DNA from: Spirochaetia bacterium
Lineage (GTDB): Bacteria; Spirochaetota; Leptospiria; Turneriellales; JAOUFE01
Length of the DNA: 37,332 nt
NCBI GenBank assembly: GCA_029858425.1
Contig: JAOUFE010000007.1
Coordinates: forward strand, 1 to 37,332
Direction of reading: 5' to 3'
Shown: piece by piece, positions 8,014-17,588 of the stretch
Layout of the letters: each line of letters begins with the position of its first letter
Position numbering within the stretch: position 1 is the first letter of the stretch
Notes under the pieces: generated by a model
What the model saw: only the letters and a program-made list of their open reading frames with translations
Databases searched by the model: none
What the model was told of the DNA's origin: nothing
Position numbers and translations under genes: made by a program

Positions 8014-9180
8014 ATGACGTCTGCTACAAGAGAAAAGGAATTAAAACCAAGGGTAGAAATCACCCAGATCAGCGGAACCGAAATTGAAGTCAATATGGGG
8101 CCGCATCACCCCTCTACTCACGGGGTAATTCGTTTTATATTGTTTATTGACGGAGAAATTGTTGTAAGAGCTGTACCCGATGTTGGCTACTTGCATCGCT
8201 CTATTGAAAAAATTGCAGAAAGTATGCCGTATTCATTTTTTATGCCATATACCGACCGCGTTGATTATGTGGCAGCTATCAATTGCAATCTGGGTTATGC
8301 GCTGGCCATTGAGGCCATGGGCGGACTGGAAGTTCCCGAACGAGCCACCTGGCTTCGCATGATTGGCGTTGAGTTGAACCGCATTATGTCACACCTTGTG
8401 GGAGTAGGCGCTCTTCCTCTGGATCTTGGAGCATTTACCCCTTTTGTTCACGCCCTTCGGGAACGCGAACATATGATGGATCTTCTTGAAATTTTAACCG
8501 GAACCCGGATGAACAACAATTACATTCGTTTTGGCGGAGTATGCCAGGATGTAGACGATGAATTTTTAAAAAAGCTTGAAAAGTATCTGGATCACTTTGT
8601 TCTTTTTCTGGAAGAGTATGACCGTCTCATTGGAACCAATAAAATTTTTATTGAAAGGCTGAAAAATGTCGGAATCGTCAGCGGGGAAAAAGCATTATCC
8701 TATTCATTTTCAGGACCCAACCTCCGCGCGTCGGGAATTGGGCTGGATCTGAGAAAAGTTGATCCTTATTGTTTTTACAATGATATGAAGTTTGATGTTC
8801 CCGTTGGCAAAGGAATCAAGGGTACTGTGGGGGACTCTTTTGACCGGTATATTGTTCGTATCGAAGAAATGGCCGAGTGCGAAAAAATCTTGAGGCAAAT
8901 ATTGTCCAAAATTAAAGAAGGACCCATTCAAAGCAAGGTTCCCAAAAAGCTCGTACTGCCTGCCGGCGAAGCCTACCACCATACCGAATCGGCGCGGGGA
9001 GAGCTTGGCTACCATATTATCAGCGACGGAAAAAGCGCCAGCCCATATCGCATTAAAATCCGCACAGGATCATTTGCATCCATGACATCGCTGGCTGAAA
9101 TTTTTAAAGGGATGATGGTGGCCGACGTAATTGCTTATTTTGCAAGTCTCGATATCGTGGCTCCTGAGGTAGACCGATGA
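8014..9180 (+). CDS. nuoD: NADH-quinone oxidoreductase subunit D
   Basis: The 49-kDa subunit of 388 residues, which forms the quinone-binding cavity with NuoB. Recognisable stretches are MGPHHPSTHGVIRF near the N-terminus (the HxxxH of the quinone site), GYLHRSIEKIAE, RTEWLR-like RATWLRMIGVELNRI, and the C-terminal DIVAPEVDR. It derives from the large subunit of NiFe hydrogenases but lacks the Ni ligands. Its TGA overlaps the nuoH ATG (ATGA at 9177). Confidence 0.95.
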   Translation: MTSATREKELKPRVEITQISGTEIEVNMGPHHPSTHGVIRFILFIDGEIVVRAVPDVGYLHRSIEKIAESMPYSFFMPYTDRVDYVAAINCNLGYALAIEAMGGLEVPERATWLRMIGVELNRIMSHLVGVGALPLDLGAFTPFVHALREREHMMDLLEILTGTRMNNNYIRFGGVCQDVDDEFLKKLEKYLDHFVLFLEEYDRLIGTNKIFIERLKNVGIVSGEKALSYSFSGPNLRASGIGLDLRKVDPYCFYNDMKFDVPVGKGIKGTVGDSFDRYIVRIEEMAECEKILRQILSKIKEGPIQSKVPKKLVLPAGEAYHHTESARGELGYHIISDGKSASPYRIKIRTGSFASMTSLAEIFKGMMVADVIAYFASLDIVAPEVDR

Positions 9181-10334
9181 CACAATTTATTTATATGTTT
9201 ATTTTTGCCGTGATTTATTTATTGTCCATTGCCGTTGCCGCCGGTTTTTTAACCGTGGTTGAACGCCGAATTGCCGGCAGAATGCAGTCCAGGATTGGAC
9301 CAAACCGTGTTGGACCCCAGGGAATTGTTCAATGGATTGCCGATGCGGTGAAAGCTCTTCAAAAAGAAGATATTATTCCAACAGATGCCCATTCATTTTT
9401 ATTTAAAATTGCCCCGTACCTTGTTTTTATGGGCGTATTTTTGACTCTTGTTCCCATTCCCTTTGGCGCTTACACTCTTATGGAAAATCTGGACACAGGA
9501 ATATTTTATGTTCTGGCGATGGCGTCCTTTGTGGTGATTGGAGTTATGATGGGCGGCTGGGCGTCCAACAACAAATGGTCGCTTCTTGGCGGGATGCGCT
9601 CAGCAGCCCAGATGATCAGCTATGAAGTTCCCGCAGCGCTGGCTGTGTTCGTCGTTGTTGTCATGGCAGGTACATTAAATTTCCAAAAAATAGTTTTTTC
9701 GCAAGGAGCCTCGCCCGTAGACTGGTATGTGTTTCGCAATCCATTTGCATTTATTGCCTTTAATATTTTTTTTATTGCCGCTCTTGCCGAAGGCAACAGG
9801 GTTCCTTTTGATATTCCTGAAGCCGAAAGCGAGCTTGTTTCCGGCTATAACACAGAATACAGCGGCATGCGGTTTTTGTTTTTCTTCCTTGCCGAATGGG
9901 GAAATCTGGTGGTCATAGGCGCGCTCGTAAGCACCCTGTTTTTTGGAGGGTGGAATTTCTGGTTTGAGTATACCCTTGAATTTTCGGTTCCAGGTAGATA
10001 CCCCATTCGCTTCGAGGTTTTGGGGTTTTTGTGGTTTCTATTCAAGGTATCGATATTTGTTTTTATCATTATCTGGATTCGATGGACTCTGCCGCGTCTC
10101 AGAATAGATCAGTTAATGGATATTTGCTGGAAATATATGGTTCCAATCGGTTTATTTGCTTCTATAGGAATTCTTCTGTGGATGTATTTTGTTCCTGAAA
10201 AGTCCCTTGCTGATACAATAATGCGTTATTCAATGACCTCGTTCGGTGGTCTAACGATCTTGTATTTTTTCTACCGGGTGTTTCAAAATCTAAGGGTGAC
10301 AAAGGCGAAAATTTACGCAAATCCGTTTGTATAG
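9177..10334 (+). CDS. nuoH: NADH-quinone oxidoreductase subunit H
   Basis: Membrane subunit of 385 residues and about eight helices at the joint between the peripheral and membrane arms. It lines the quinone tunnel and links it to proton transfer. The family stretches ERRIAGRMQSRIGPNRVGP and EGNRVPFDIPEAESELVSGYNTEYSG are intact, the latter including the glutamates of the E-channel. It starts within the nuoD stop. The C-terminus runs somewhat longer than many homologues. Confidence 0.95.
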   Translation: MTQFIYMFIFAVIYLLSIAVAAGFLTVVERRIAGRMQSRIGPNRVGPQGIVQWIADAVKALQKEDIIPTDAHSFLFKIAPYLVFMGVFLTLVPIPFGAYTLMENLDTGIFYVLAMASFVVIGVMMGGWASNNKWSLLGGMRSAAQMISYEVPAALAVFVVVVMAGTLNFQKIVFSQGASPVDWYVFRNPFAFIAFNIFFIAALAEGNRVPFDIPEAESELVSGYNTEYSGMRFLFFFLAEWGNLVVIGALVSTLFFGGWNFWFEYTLEFSVPGRYPIRFEVLGFLWFLFKVSIFVFIIIWIRWTLPRLRIDQLMDICWKYMVPIGLFASIGILLWMYFVPEKSLADTIMRYSMTSFGGLTILYFFYRVFQNLRVTKAKIYANPFV

Positions 10335-10341
10335 GGAAAAC

Positions 10342-10899
10342 ATGACGACATACTTGAAAAATATATGGGAAGCTTCTGCCACCGTTTTTGAAGGGATGGC
10401 CATTACGTTCAGCTACCTGCTGCAAAGGCCAATTACGGTTCAATATCCTGACCGCTTAAAAGAGCCTGTGCCAAAAACGTTGCCGAAAAACTATCGGGGC
10501 AGGCTTATGGTAGATACCGAATTGTGTACTGCCTGTGCTTTATGTCAAAAGGCATGCCCCATAGATGTCATTGAAATGAAAGGAGCGCGAACCGAAAGAA
10601 AAAAAGGGCTCACCTTGATTTATTTTAATATTTATCACGGCAAATGTATGTACTGTAATTTGTGTGTAGAAGCCTGCCCCGCCGAAGAAGGCGATGAGGA
10701 GGCGCATCATACGGCCATTTACTTCAAGAAAGACTTTGAAGGATCCGGTTACGAGCTTAAAGATCTTGTAGAGCAATTTATTCCGCGCGAGGAGGCAATC
10801 CAGCGCTTAAAGGAAGCCGAAGAAACGGCCGCCAAAAGAGCAGCCAAAGCTGCTGCAGAAAGCGCCCCGGCGGAGCCCAAAAAAGAAGGAAATGCATGA
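10342..10899 (+). CDS. nuoI: NADH-quinone oxidoreductase subunit I (2x 4Fe-4S)
   Basis: Ferredoxin-like subunit of 185 residues that holds clusters N6a and N6b and passes electrons to N2 in NuoB. All eight ligands are present in two CxxCxxCxxxCP motifs: C62, C65, C68, C72 and C102, C105, C108, C112. The C-terminal tail is unusually rich in Glu, Lys and Ala (about residues 150-185). The ATG at 10342 is chosen over the upstream TTG at 10327, which lies inside nuoH and would add five residues. Its stop overlaps nuoJ (ATGA). Confidence 0.94.
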   Translation: MTTYLKNIWEASATVFEGMAITFSYLLQRPITVQYPDRLKEPVPKTLPKNYRGRLMVDTELCTACALCQKACPIDVIEMKGARTERKKGLTLIYFNIYHGKCMYCNLCVEACPAEEGDEEAHHTAIYFKKDFEGSGYELKDLVEQFIPREEAIQRLKEAEETAAKRAAKAAAESAPAEPKKEGNA

Positions 10900-11423
10900 A
10901 AGACGGTATTTTTTTATGTATAGCGGCTGTAACGGTGTTTGGAGCTTTGGTAACCGCTTTTAGCCGAAGCATCATTAATGCGGCTCTTGGTTTGTTGCTT
11001 GCTCTTGTTGCCATCGCGGGTCTTTATATTTTCTTAAGCGCAGATTTTGTCGCGGTCTCCCAGATCTTAATATATGTTGGCGGCGTGATGGTTTTGCTTT
11101 TATTTGGTATAATGCTTACCAGCGGCGGCGACAATATTTTCAGCAATAACCCGATTATGGGGGCGGTTCCAGCGACATTGATCACCACAATTTTTGGTCT
11201 TTTGGGGATTTACGTTGTAAATACTTCCGGGTTAACCTTTTATCAGGGCGCATATCGCGCTACAACCCGCGATATAGGTCATTTTTTATTAAGGGAATAC
11301 ATACTTCCTTTTGAACTTGTTTCGGTTCTCATTGTAGTTTTAATTGTAGGCGCGGGCGTTATGCTTCGAAAAGAACTTGTCATAGTCAGGCAAGCCCCTC
11401 AAAAAAAGGAAGGAAAAAAATGA
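10896..11423 (+). CDS. nuoJ: NADH-quinone oxidoreductase subunit J
   Basis: Membrane subunit of 175 residues and five helices. The third-helix stretch ISQILIYVGGVMVLLLFGIML is the conserved pi-bulge region that transmits conformational change towards the antiporter-like subunits. It starts within the nuoI stop and ends within the nuoK start. Confidence 0.93.
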   Translation: MKDGIFLCIAAVTVFGALVTAFSRSIINAALGLLLALVAIAGLYIFLSADFVAVSQILIYVGGVMVLLLFGIMLTSGGDNIFSNNPIMGAVPATLITTIFGLLGIYVVNTSGLTFYQGAYRATTRDIGHFLLREYILPFELVSVLIVVLIVGAGVMLRKELVIVRQAPQKKEGKK

Positions 11424-11758
11424 ATTTTCTTTTTTTTGAGGGTATTTCTCAAAATCCCAATTCTTACTTGATACTTGCCATTATAATATTTTGCGCCGGA
11501 ATATTTACTGTGCTTACCCGGAAAAATATTATTGGTATTTTATTGGGGATTGAACTTATGCTAAATGCCGGAGCCTTGAACTTTATTGCATTTTCTTTTT
11601 TCAGACATGAAAGCGCGGATTATTCAGGGCATGTATTTGCCATTTTTGTAATTGTACTGGCTGCCGCAGAAGCGGTTGTTGCCCTGGCTATTTTATTGGC
11701 GGTCTATCAACAGCGTCGCTCTGTATCAACGGATGATATTTCGGATTTGAAGGGATAA
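11420..11758 (+). CDS. nuoK: NADH-quinone oxidoreductase subunit K
   Basis: Small three-helix subunit of 112 residues, slightly longer than the usual 100. The conserved ILLGIELMLNAGALNFIAF carries the helix-two glutamate, and AEAVVALAILLAVYQ carries the helix-three glutamate; both belong to the hydrophilic axis for proton transfer. Coupled to nuoJ by ATGA. One base separates its TAA from the nuoL ATG. Confidence 0.93.
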   Translation: MNFLFFEGISQNPNSYLILAIIIFCAGIFTVLTRKNIIGILLGIELMLNAGALNFIAFSFFRHESADYSGHVFAIFVIVLAAAEAVVALAILLAVYQQRRSVSTDDISDLKG

Positions 11759-11759
11759 T

Positions 11760-13802
11760 ATGGATCAAATGGCAAATTACATCTGGATAATTCCCGCAGC
11801 TCCTCTTCTGGGATTTATGATAAATGCGGGTGTGTCCTTTTTTTATGGCGCAGATGCTCCGGCTGGCTTGAAAAAACTGTCTGCATTGCTATCGCCAGCG
11901 GTTATTCTTGTATCGTTTTTCATTGGTCTTGGAATTTTTTTGGAGATGCTGGGTCACGGCGAATCAGAACGAGCGGTTTCGCAAAACCTGTACACCTGGA
12001 TAAAAGCCGGAACGCTGGAGGCCAACGCAACGCTGTATTTGGATCAACTTTCCATTGTATTTGTCCTTATTATTACAGGCGTCGGATTTTTAATTCATCT
12101 TTACTCCACCGGATATATGGACCATGACCGATCCATGATTCGCTATTTTGCCTATTTAAATCTTTTTACCTTTGCCATGTTAATTCTTGTTATGGCAGAT
12201 AATATATTACTTTTATTTGTGGGCTGGGAAGGCGTAGGGCTTTGTTCCTATCTGCTCATCGGTTTCTGGTTTGCCGTTCCCAAATATGCATCTGCCGGAA
12301 TGAAAGCATTTATAGTAAACCGCATTGGCGATTTTGGCTTTATTATCGGATTTTTTATGCTGTTCTGGGGAGTATTTCATTATTCCGGGACAACAAACAT
12401 TGCGTTTGATTCGCTGAAAAGCGTTGTGGGAAGCTTGCCCGGATGGTATCTGACAACCATAAGTCTTCTATTCTTTTTTGGCGCAACAGGAAAATCTGCG
12501 CAAATACCGCTTTATGTATGGCTACCGGATGCCATGGCCGGTCCGACTCCTGTTTCAGCGTTGATTCATGCAGCCACAATGGTAACAGCAGGCGTGTATA
12601 TGATTGCACGCATGAGTTTTATTTTTATAGCCACCCCATTCACATTAACAGTAATTTCAATTGTTGCGGCTTTAACGGCTTTTGTGGCGGCAACCATTGC
12701 CATAACCCAGAATGATATCAAAAAGGTTCTCGCATATTCTACTGTAAGCCAGTTAGGTTACATGTTTTTAGCCATTGGCAGCGGAGCATTTACGGCGGGA
12801 GTCTTTCATGTAATGACGCACGCCTTTTTCAAGGCGTTGTTGTTTCTTGGCGCTGGTTCGGTAATTTTATCGGCGCACCATGAGCAAAATATTTTACTCA
12901 TGGGCGGGCTGAGGAAAAAAATTCCTGTCACATTCATTACCTTTTTTATTGGCACTTTGGCCATTGCCGGCATACCCGGCCTTTCGGGTTTTTTCAGCAA
13001 AGATGAAATACTCTGGAAAGTGTACAGTACGCCTAACGAATTTTTCCCGGAATTGCCTTTGTTTTTGTGGCTTACCGGTTTAATTACGGCAGGCATTACT
13101 TCGTTTTACATGTTCCGGCTTTTGTTCTTAACATTTTTTGGGAAATTCAGGGGCGATGATGAAGAAGCATATGAAGAAGTTCATGAATCGCCATTGACCA
13201 TGACGATTCCGCTTATGATACTGGCAGTATTATCTGCTGTCAGCGGTTATATTGGATTACCGGAATCTCTTGGCGGGCAGAATCTGATACATAAATGGCT
13301 TGCCCCGGTTTTAGCATTAAAAGAAGAACCTGTCGTTAACCATGAGATGGAAAGTCATTTAATGAATTTGTCGATTCTTGTTTCGTTTGCAGGCGCTTTT
13401 ATGGCCTATGTTTTGTATATTTTAAAACCTGCAACACCGGGAGTTATTGCAAAAACCTTTGCGCCCATTTATAAACTATTGTACGGTAAATATTTTGTAG
13501 ATGAAATATATGAAGCTGTGATCGTAGCCCCGCTGCTCAAGATTCGATTGATGCTCAATACTTTTGATCATAAGATTATAGATGCATTTGTAAATTTAAC
13601 TGCGGTGGTCACGAAGGCAATTTCACGTTTGCATGGCATATTTGATCGCGTGTTTGTGGATGGCGCAGTAAACAATGTAGCGACCTTTACCCAGTATCAG
13701 GCTGGTATCATGCGCAACCTGCAAAATGGATCGATGAATCGATATTTGTATTATATCGTGGGCAGTTTTATTATGATATATGTTTTTATAAGGATATTGT
13801 AG
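11760..13802 (+). CDS. nuoL: NADH-quinone oxidoreductase subunit L
   Basis: Distal antiporter-like proton pump subunit of 680 residues with about 16 helices. Typical stretches are LLFVGWEGVGLCSYLLIGFW (conserved glutamate of helix 5), PLYVWLPDAMAGPTPVSALIHAATMVTAGVYMI (helix 7-8 lysine/histidine region), AYSTVSQLGYMF and LSGFFSKDEI. The C-terminal part carries the long lateral-helix region that runs along the membrane arm. The gap to nuoM is 66 bp and has no visible hairpin. Confidence 0.95.
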   Translation: MDQMANYIWIIPAAPLLGFMINAGVSFFYGADAPAGLKKLSALLSPAVILVSFFIGLGIFLEMLGHGESERAVSQNLYTWIKAGTLEANATLYLDQLSIVFVLIITGVGFLIHLYSTGYMDHDRSMIRYFAYLNLFTFAMLILVMADNILLLFVGWEGVGLCSYLLIGFWFAVPKYASAGMKAFIVNRIGDFGFIIGFFMLFWGVFHYSGTTNIAFDSLKSVVGSLPGWYLTTISLLFFFGATGKSAQIPLYVWLPDAMAGPTPVSALIHAATMVTAGVYMIARMSFIFIATPFTLTVISIVAALTAFVAATIAITQNDIKKVLAYSTVSQLGYMFLAIGSGAFTAGVFHVMTHAFFKALLFLGAGSVILSAHHEQNILLMGGLRKKIPVTFITFFIGTLAIAGIPGLSGFFSKDEILWKVYSTPNEFFPELPLFLWLTGLITAGITSFYMFRLLFLTFFGKFRGDDEEAYEEVHESPLTMTIPLMILAVLSAVSGYIGLPESLGGQNLIHKWLAPVLALKEEPVVNHEMESHLMNLSILVSFAGAFMAYVLYILKPATPGVIAKTFAPIYKLLYGKYFVDEIYEAVIVAPLLKIRLMLNTFDHKIIDAFVNLTAVVTKAISRLHGIFDRVFVDGAVNNVATFTQYQAGIMRNLQNGSMNRYLYYIVGSFIMIYVFIRIL

Positions 13803-13868
13803 ATTAATGTGCCGCAGAACCGCTCCAATGGGGAGGATCGAGGGCTTAGTATTTTAAGGAGATTTTAA

Positions 13869-15431
13869 ATGGACAATCATATTTTATCGGCGATTACTTT
13901 TTTTCCGCTTATAGGGGCTGTTTTGATATTATTAATGCCTTCAAAAAGCTTTAAGCTGATGAGGTGGACTTCGGTGGTATTCACCGGTATTCCTTTACTG
14001 TTGTCCGTGCGGTTGTACCAGCTTTTTTCCCCGGCAAGTACGGGAATGAATCAGGCAGAATTGTATCAATTTGTGGAAAAATATCCCTGGATCAGCACAT
14101 TTCATATTAACTATTATCTTGGCGTGGATGGTCTTTCTGTAACAATGGTTATTCTCAGCGCTCTGATTTCGTTTATTGGGGTGTTTGCATCTTTTAATAT
14201 TCAAAAAGCTGTCAAGGGTTATTTTGCTCTTTATCTGCTGCTGGCGACTGCCATGACAGGCGTTTTTTTATCTCTGGATTTTTTCCTTTTTTATGTCTTT
14301 TGGGAAGTCATGCTTTTGCCAATGTATTTTTTAATTGGAATTTGGGGCGGCCCAAGACGCGAATATGCCGCCATCAAATTTTTTCTTTATACGTTGTTCG
14401 GATCGGTTTTTATGCTTTTGGTTATGCTGGTGTTTTATTTTTCGGCAAATACTTTTTCCCTCGTCGAACTCTCATCAATTATGATTTCAAAAGATTATCC
14501 GGGATATTTAAATGTCAGCGTTATTCGTAATGCGGCCTGGATTTTGCTTTTTATTGGTTTTGCCATCAAGATTCCGGTGTTCCCATTTCATACATGGTTG
14601 CCCGATGCCCACGTAGAAGCCCCAACGGCCATTTCGGTAATTCTTGCCGGAGTGCTTTTAAAAATGGGTACTTATGGAATTTTAAGAATCTCATATCCAT
14701 TGCTTCCGGAAGAAACCATGAAGTATGCGCCCTATGCGCTTGGGTTTCTTGGCGTTGTGAACATTGTTTATGGAGCTTTTGTCGCAATGGCGCAAAACGA
14801 TTTAAAAAAACTCATTGCATATTCCAGTATCAGCCATATGGGCTATGTTATGCTCGGTATGGCATCATTAAATGTAGAGGGGATGAACGGGGCAATCTTC
14901 CAGATGTTTAACCATGGAATAATCACATCCATGTTGTTTATTCTGGTGGGCGTAATTTATGACCGGGCTCATCACCGCGACATTCATGCGCTTGGGGGGC
15001 TTATTCAGCAAATGCCGCGATATGCTTCATTTACAGCCTTTGCATTTTTTGCCGGTCTTGGTTTGCCGGGATTAAGCGGTTTTATTTCAGAAGCCCTTGT
15101 TTTTCTGGGAGCATTCAAGGTGTATTCCATCTTGACGATTATTGCCGCATCCGGTATTATTTTAACGGCTGCTTATTTACTTTGGGCATACATGCGAGTA
15201 TTTTTTGGAAAGCTGCACGAGCAGCACAGAGAATTTCCTGACATTAATGCCATAGAAGTAATTTCCATTCTGCCGGTGGCCATTTTAATATTGTTGTTGG
15301 GAGTTTATCCTGCGCCATATTTAAATGTGGTAGAACCAACAATGCAAAAAATGGTTTCGATATTTTCAGATTCATCTGGACTTGCATTTAATCTGATCAA
15401 CCAGATGTCGCATTATTTATTCAGGGGCTGA
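13869..15431 (+). CDS. nuoM: NADH-quinone oxidoreductase subunit M
   Basis: Antiporter-like proton pump subunit of 520 residues. Diagnostic stretches include LFYVFWEVMLLPMYFLIGIWGG (helix 5 glutamate), FPFHTWLPDAHVEAPTAISVILAGVLLKMGTYG and KKLIAYSSISHMGYVMLG. A strong AAGGAG ribosome-binding site lies eight bases before the ATG, which makes this start secure despite the 66-bp gap after nuoL. Confidence 0.95.
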   Translation: MDNHILSAITFFPLIGAVLILLMPSKSFKLMRWTSVVFTGIPLLLSVRLYQLFSPASTGMNQAELYQFVEKYPWISTFHINYYLGVDGLSVTMVILSALISFIGVFASFNIQKAVKGYFALYLLLATAMTGVFLSLDFFLFYVFWEVMLLPMYFLIGIWGGPRREYAAIKFFLYTLFGSVFMLLVMLVFYFSANTFSLVELSSIMISKDYPGYLNVSVIRNAAWILLFIGFAIKIPVFPFHTWLPDAHVEAPTAISVILAGVLLKMGTYGILRISYPLLPEETMKYAPYALGFLGVVNIVYGAFVAMAQNDLKKLIAYSSISHMGYVMLGMASLNVEGMNGAIFQMFNHGIITSMLFILVGVIYDRAHHRDIHALGGLIQQMPRYASFTAFAFFAGLGLPGLSGFISEALVFLGAFKVYSILTIIAASGIILTAAYLLWAYMRVFFGKLHEQHREFPDINAIEVISILPVAILILLLGVYPAPYLNVVEPTMQKMVSIFSDSSGLAFNLINQMSHYLFRG

Positions 15432-15442
15432 CCGGGAGTATC

Positions 15443-16897
15443 ATGTTAGAAAGTACGAGAGCCATACTACCCGAGTTAATCCTTGTTTTTACGACATTCT
15501 ATATTACTGTGCGATCCGCAAGCGGACGTGCGGCTCGCGATTCTTTGTTTATCGAGGCGCTTACAGGAGCGGCAATTGCTCTGGCTGTTCTCTTGTTTTA
15601 CTCAAATCAGTACATGAATTTCAAAGGGTTTTATGACATGATCCTTCTGGACAAAACAGCGTACTTTTTCAGGGCTTTGTTTATTGCTCTTGGCATCTTT
15701 GTAATCATAATGACAAAAAATTCTGTAGAAATCAGCGACTATCTTTTTGGGGAATTTCTGGTCGTTACTCTCAGCATCACGGCAGGAACATGTTTTCTGG
15801 CCTCTTCTATTGACCTGTTGATGGTTTACCTTTCTCTTGAATGGATATCTTTAAGTTCCTACCTTTTAACAGGATTTATTGCACGCAAAAGAATCGCCGG
15901 CGAAGCCGCCATGAAGTATGTGCTTTTTGGGGGAATTGCTTCGGCGGTTATGCTGTTTGGAATCTCCTGGCTTTTTGGAATTACCGGCTCGCTGAGGCTT
16001 GCTGATATTGCCGGAGCTTTTGTGGATTCACAGCAGGGCGCCATGATGTTTGCGCTGGTATTGATTCTTGTGGGTTTTGCGTTTAAAATATCTGCCGTTC
16101 CTCTGCATTTCTGGGCGCCGGATGTGTATCAGGCGGCTCCAACTCCGGCAACCACGCTGTTTTCTATTGGTCCCAAGGCCGCCGGTTTTGCCATTTTAAT
16201 TCGCATGTTTTACTATTCCATGTTCAAGGACAATGCGGGGGCAATGGAGTCTATCCGGCCTGATATTGAAACCATACTTTGCGTAATGGCAGCCATTACC
16301 ATGACTGCCGGAAATCTTTTGGCCTTGAGGCAGGAAAATATCAAGCGGCTCCTTGCCTATTCATCGATTAGTCACGCCGGTTTCTTGCTCATGGGTGTTG
16401 CAGCTCTGAGCGACCGCGGAATTGAGGCGCTGCTGTTTTATCTGTTTGCCTATTTACTGATGAATGGCGGCGCTTTTTTTGTAGTAAATTTCATAATAAA
16501 TAAATGGAATAGCGAAAATATAAGCGACTACGAAGGGCTGGCCTGGAGGGGTGGGAGTCACGCCTATCTTGCAGTTACGCTGTCAGTTTTTCTTTTTTCT
16601 CTGGCGGGCTTGCCGCCGTTTGCCGGATTTATCGGAAAATGGTATATTTTTGCTGCAGCCGTGGAAAAAAAACTCTACTGGCTTGTTATTGTAGCTCTGA
16701 TTAACATTGTTATTGCTCTTTATTATTATGCAAGAATTGTCAAGGCTATGTATCTCGTACAGGATATCAGTAAAAAAGAATCTTTTAAAATACCTTTCAA
16801 TGAAACCTTCTGGATGGGGTCTCTGGGTTTTTTAACTATATATTTTGGTATTTTCTTTTCTCCTTTTTTTGTATATCTGGAAAGTATTCTTCGCTAA
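15443..16897 (+). CDS. nuoN: NADH-quinone oxidoreductase subunit N
   Basis: Third antiporter-like subunit of 484 residues and about 14 helices. LLMVYLSLEWISLSSYLLTGF, SAVPLHFWAPDVYQAAPTPATTLFSIGPKAAGFAIL and KRLLAYSSISHAGFLLMG are family signatures. It is the last nuo gene; nuoE, nuoF and nuoG do not occur in this operon or elsewhere in the window. The short gap after it contains a hairpin before the SUKH-like gene. Confidence 0.95.
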   Translation: MLESTRAILPELILVFTTFYITVRSASGRAARDSLFIEALTGAAIALAVLLFYSNQYMNFKGFYDMILLDKTAYFFRALFIALGIFVIIMTKNSVEISDYLFGEFLVVTLSITAGTCFLASSIDLLMVYLSLEWISLSSYLLTGFIARKRIAGEAAMKYVLFGGIASAVMLFGISWLFGITGSLRLADIAGAFVDSQQGAMMFALVLILVGFAFKISAVPLHFWAPDVYQAAPTPATTLFSIGPKAAGFAILIRMFYYSMFKDNAGAMESIRPDIETILCVMAAITMTAGNLLALRQENIKRLLAYSSISHAGFLLMGVAALSDRGIEALLFYLFAYLLMNGGAFFVVNFIINKWNSENISDYEGLAWRGGSHAYLAVTLSVFLFSLAGLPPFAGFIGKWYIFAAAVEKKLYWLVIVALINIVIALYYYARIVKAMYLVQDISKKESFKIPFNETFWMGSLGFLTIYFGIFFSPFFVYLESILR

Positions 16898-16920
16898 AAT
16901 CTGCTGGATTTGCTGTTCAT

Positions 16921-16944
16921 TTATCGGAGTCCGGTATCCGATAA
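16921..16944 (+). promoter_or_regulatory. Hairpin just before the SUKH-like start codon
   Basis: Perfect 8-bp inverted repeat TTATCGGA (16921-16928) and TCCGATAA (16937-16944) with an 8-nt loop, ending seven bases before the ATG at 16952. The only ribosome-binding-like GGAG (16926-16929) lies inside the stem. It could limit translation, or be the end of the nuo transcript. No U-run follows. Confidence 0.45.
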
Positions 16945-16951
16945 TAACATA

Positions 16952-17482
16952 ATGGCGTCATTTTCAAAACGATCCGGAAAAAAAAAGGTTGAAAAAACAG
17001 AAGACCCTGCGGCATTCGCATATGAAGAACAGCTTCAACTGATTAAAAAAAATCTTTCAGCGCACAATGAAAAAGTGGAATTTCACGAGGCCAGTCACCA
17101 TGATTTATTTTATCTTCAATCTTGCAATATCCCGGAATCGATTATTGAGTTTTACAGAACTGCCGAGCCAGATGATGTTGTTGAAATTAACGATGCCCGA
17201 ATCTGGCCGGTTTCTATTTTAAAGCTGGAAAATGAAAAAATGGAACCAGGGAAAACCCTTTTTCCGTTTGGTTTTTTTGTAATTGGAACCACTCTCTATG
17301 GCGATTGCTATTGTCTGAATCTCAACAGCAAAAAAAAAGATGCGGAAGTCATTCTAGCCTGCCACGATGAGGTCGATGCTTATAACTCCATAGAGAACAT
17401 TCTTTCGAGCATAAAATTCGTGGCGCCGTCATTTCAGCATTTTCTGACCCTTTTTTCAAAATCAAAATTAAAAGTGGATTAA
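16952..17482 (+). CDS. SUKH (SMI1/KNR4)-like protein
   Basis: A 176-residue soluble protein. After a basic, low-complexity start (KRSGKKKVEKTED), the pattern IPESIIEFYR, WPVSILKLENE, FGFFVIGTTLYGDCYCLNL, a variable turn and SFQHFLTLF follows the SMI1/KNR4 (SUKH) fold. That family includes immunity proteins against contact-dependent toxins and other binding proteins. No toxin gene lies nearby, so an immunity role is not supported. The ATG at 16952 is used; the open frame extends to a TTG at 16910 inside poorly conserved sequence. The assignment is by pattern only. Confidence 0.55.
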   Translation: MASFSKRSGKKKVEKTEDPAAFAYEEQLQLIKKNLSAHNEKVEFHEASHHDLFYLQSCNIPESIIEFYRTAEPDDVVEINDARIWPVSILKLENEKMEPGKTLFPFGFFVIGTTLYGDCYCLNLNSKKKDAEVILACHDEVDAYNSIENILSSIKFVAPSFQHFLTLFSKSKLKVD

Positions 17483-17510
17483 TTTATTGGCGCAGGTATT
17501 GCCAGAATAA

Positions 17511-17587
17511 GCGCGAGTGGCGCGAAGCCAGTCCCAAAACTGCGCTAATTTAATCATATTGAGTGAATTTCAAGTTCATGCCCAGGC
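17511..17587. repeat. Family 2 dispersed repeat, copy B
   Basis: Contains GCGCGAAGCCAG followed by TCCCAAAACTGCGC and, further on, TGAATTTCAAGTTCATGCCCA. These match copy C (18465-18595) closely. The left arm is degenerate (AATAAGCGCGAG), so the palindrome is partial. It directly abuts the family 1 copy at 17589. Confidence 0.6.
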
Positions 17588-17588
17588 G

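Noticed and set aside
16952-17482. SUKH-like gene as an immunity gene of a toxin system
   Set aside because: No toxin, polymorphic-toxin fragment or secretion marker lies nearby, and it follows the nuo operon.
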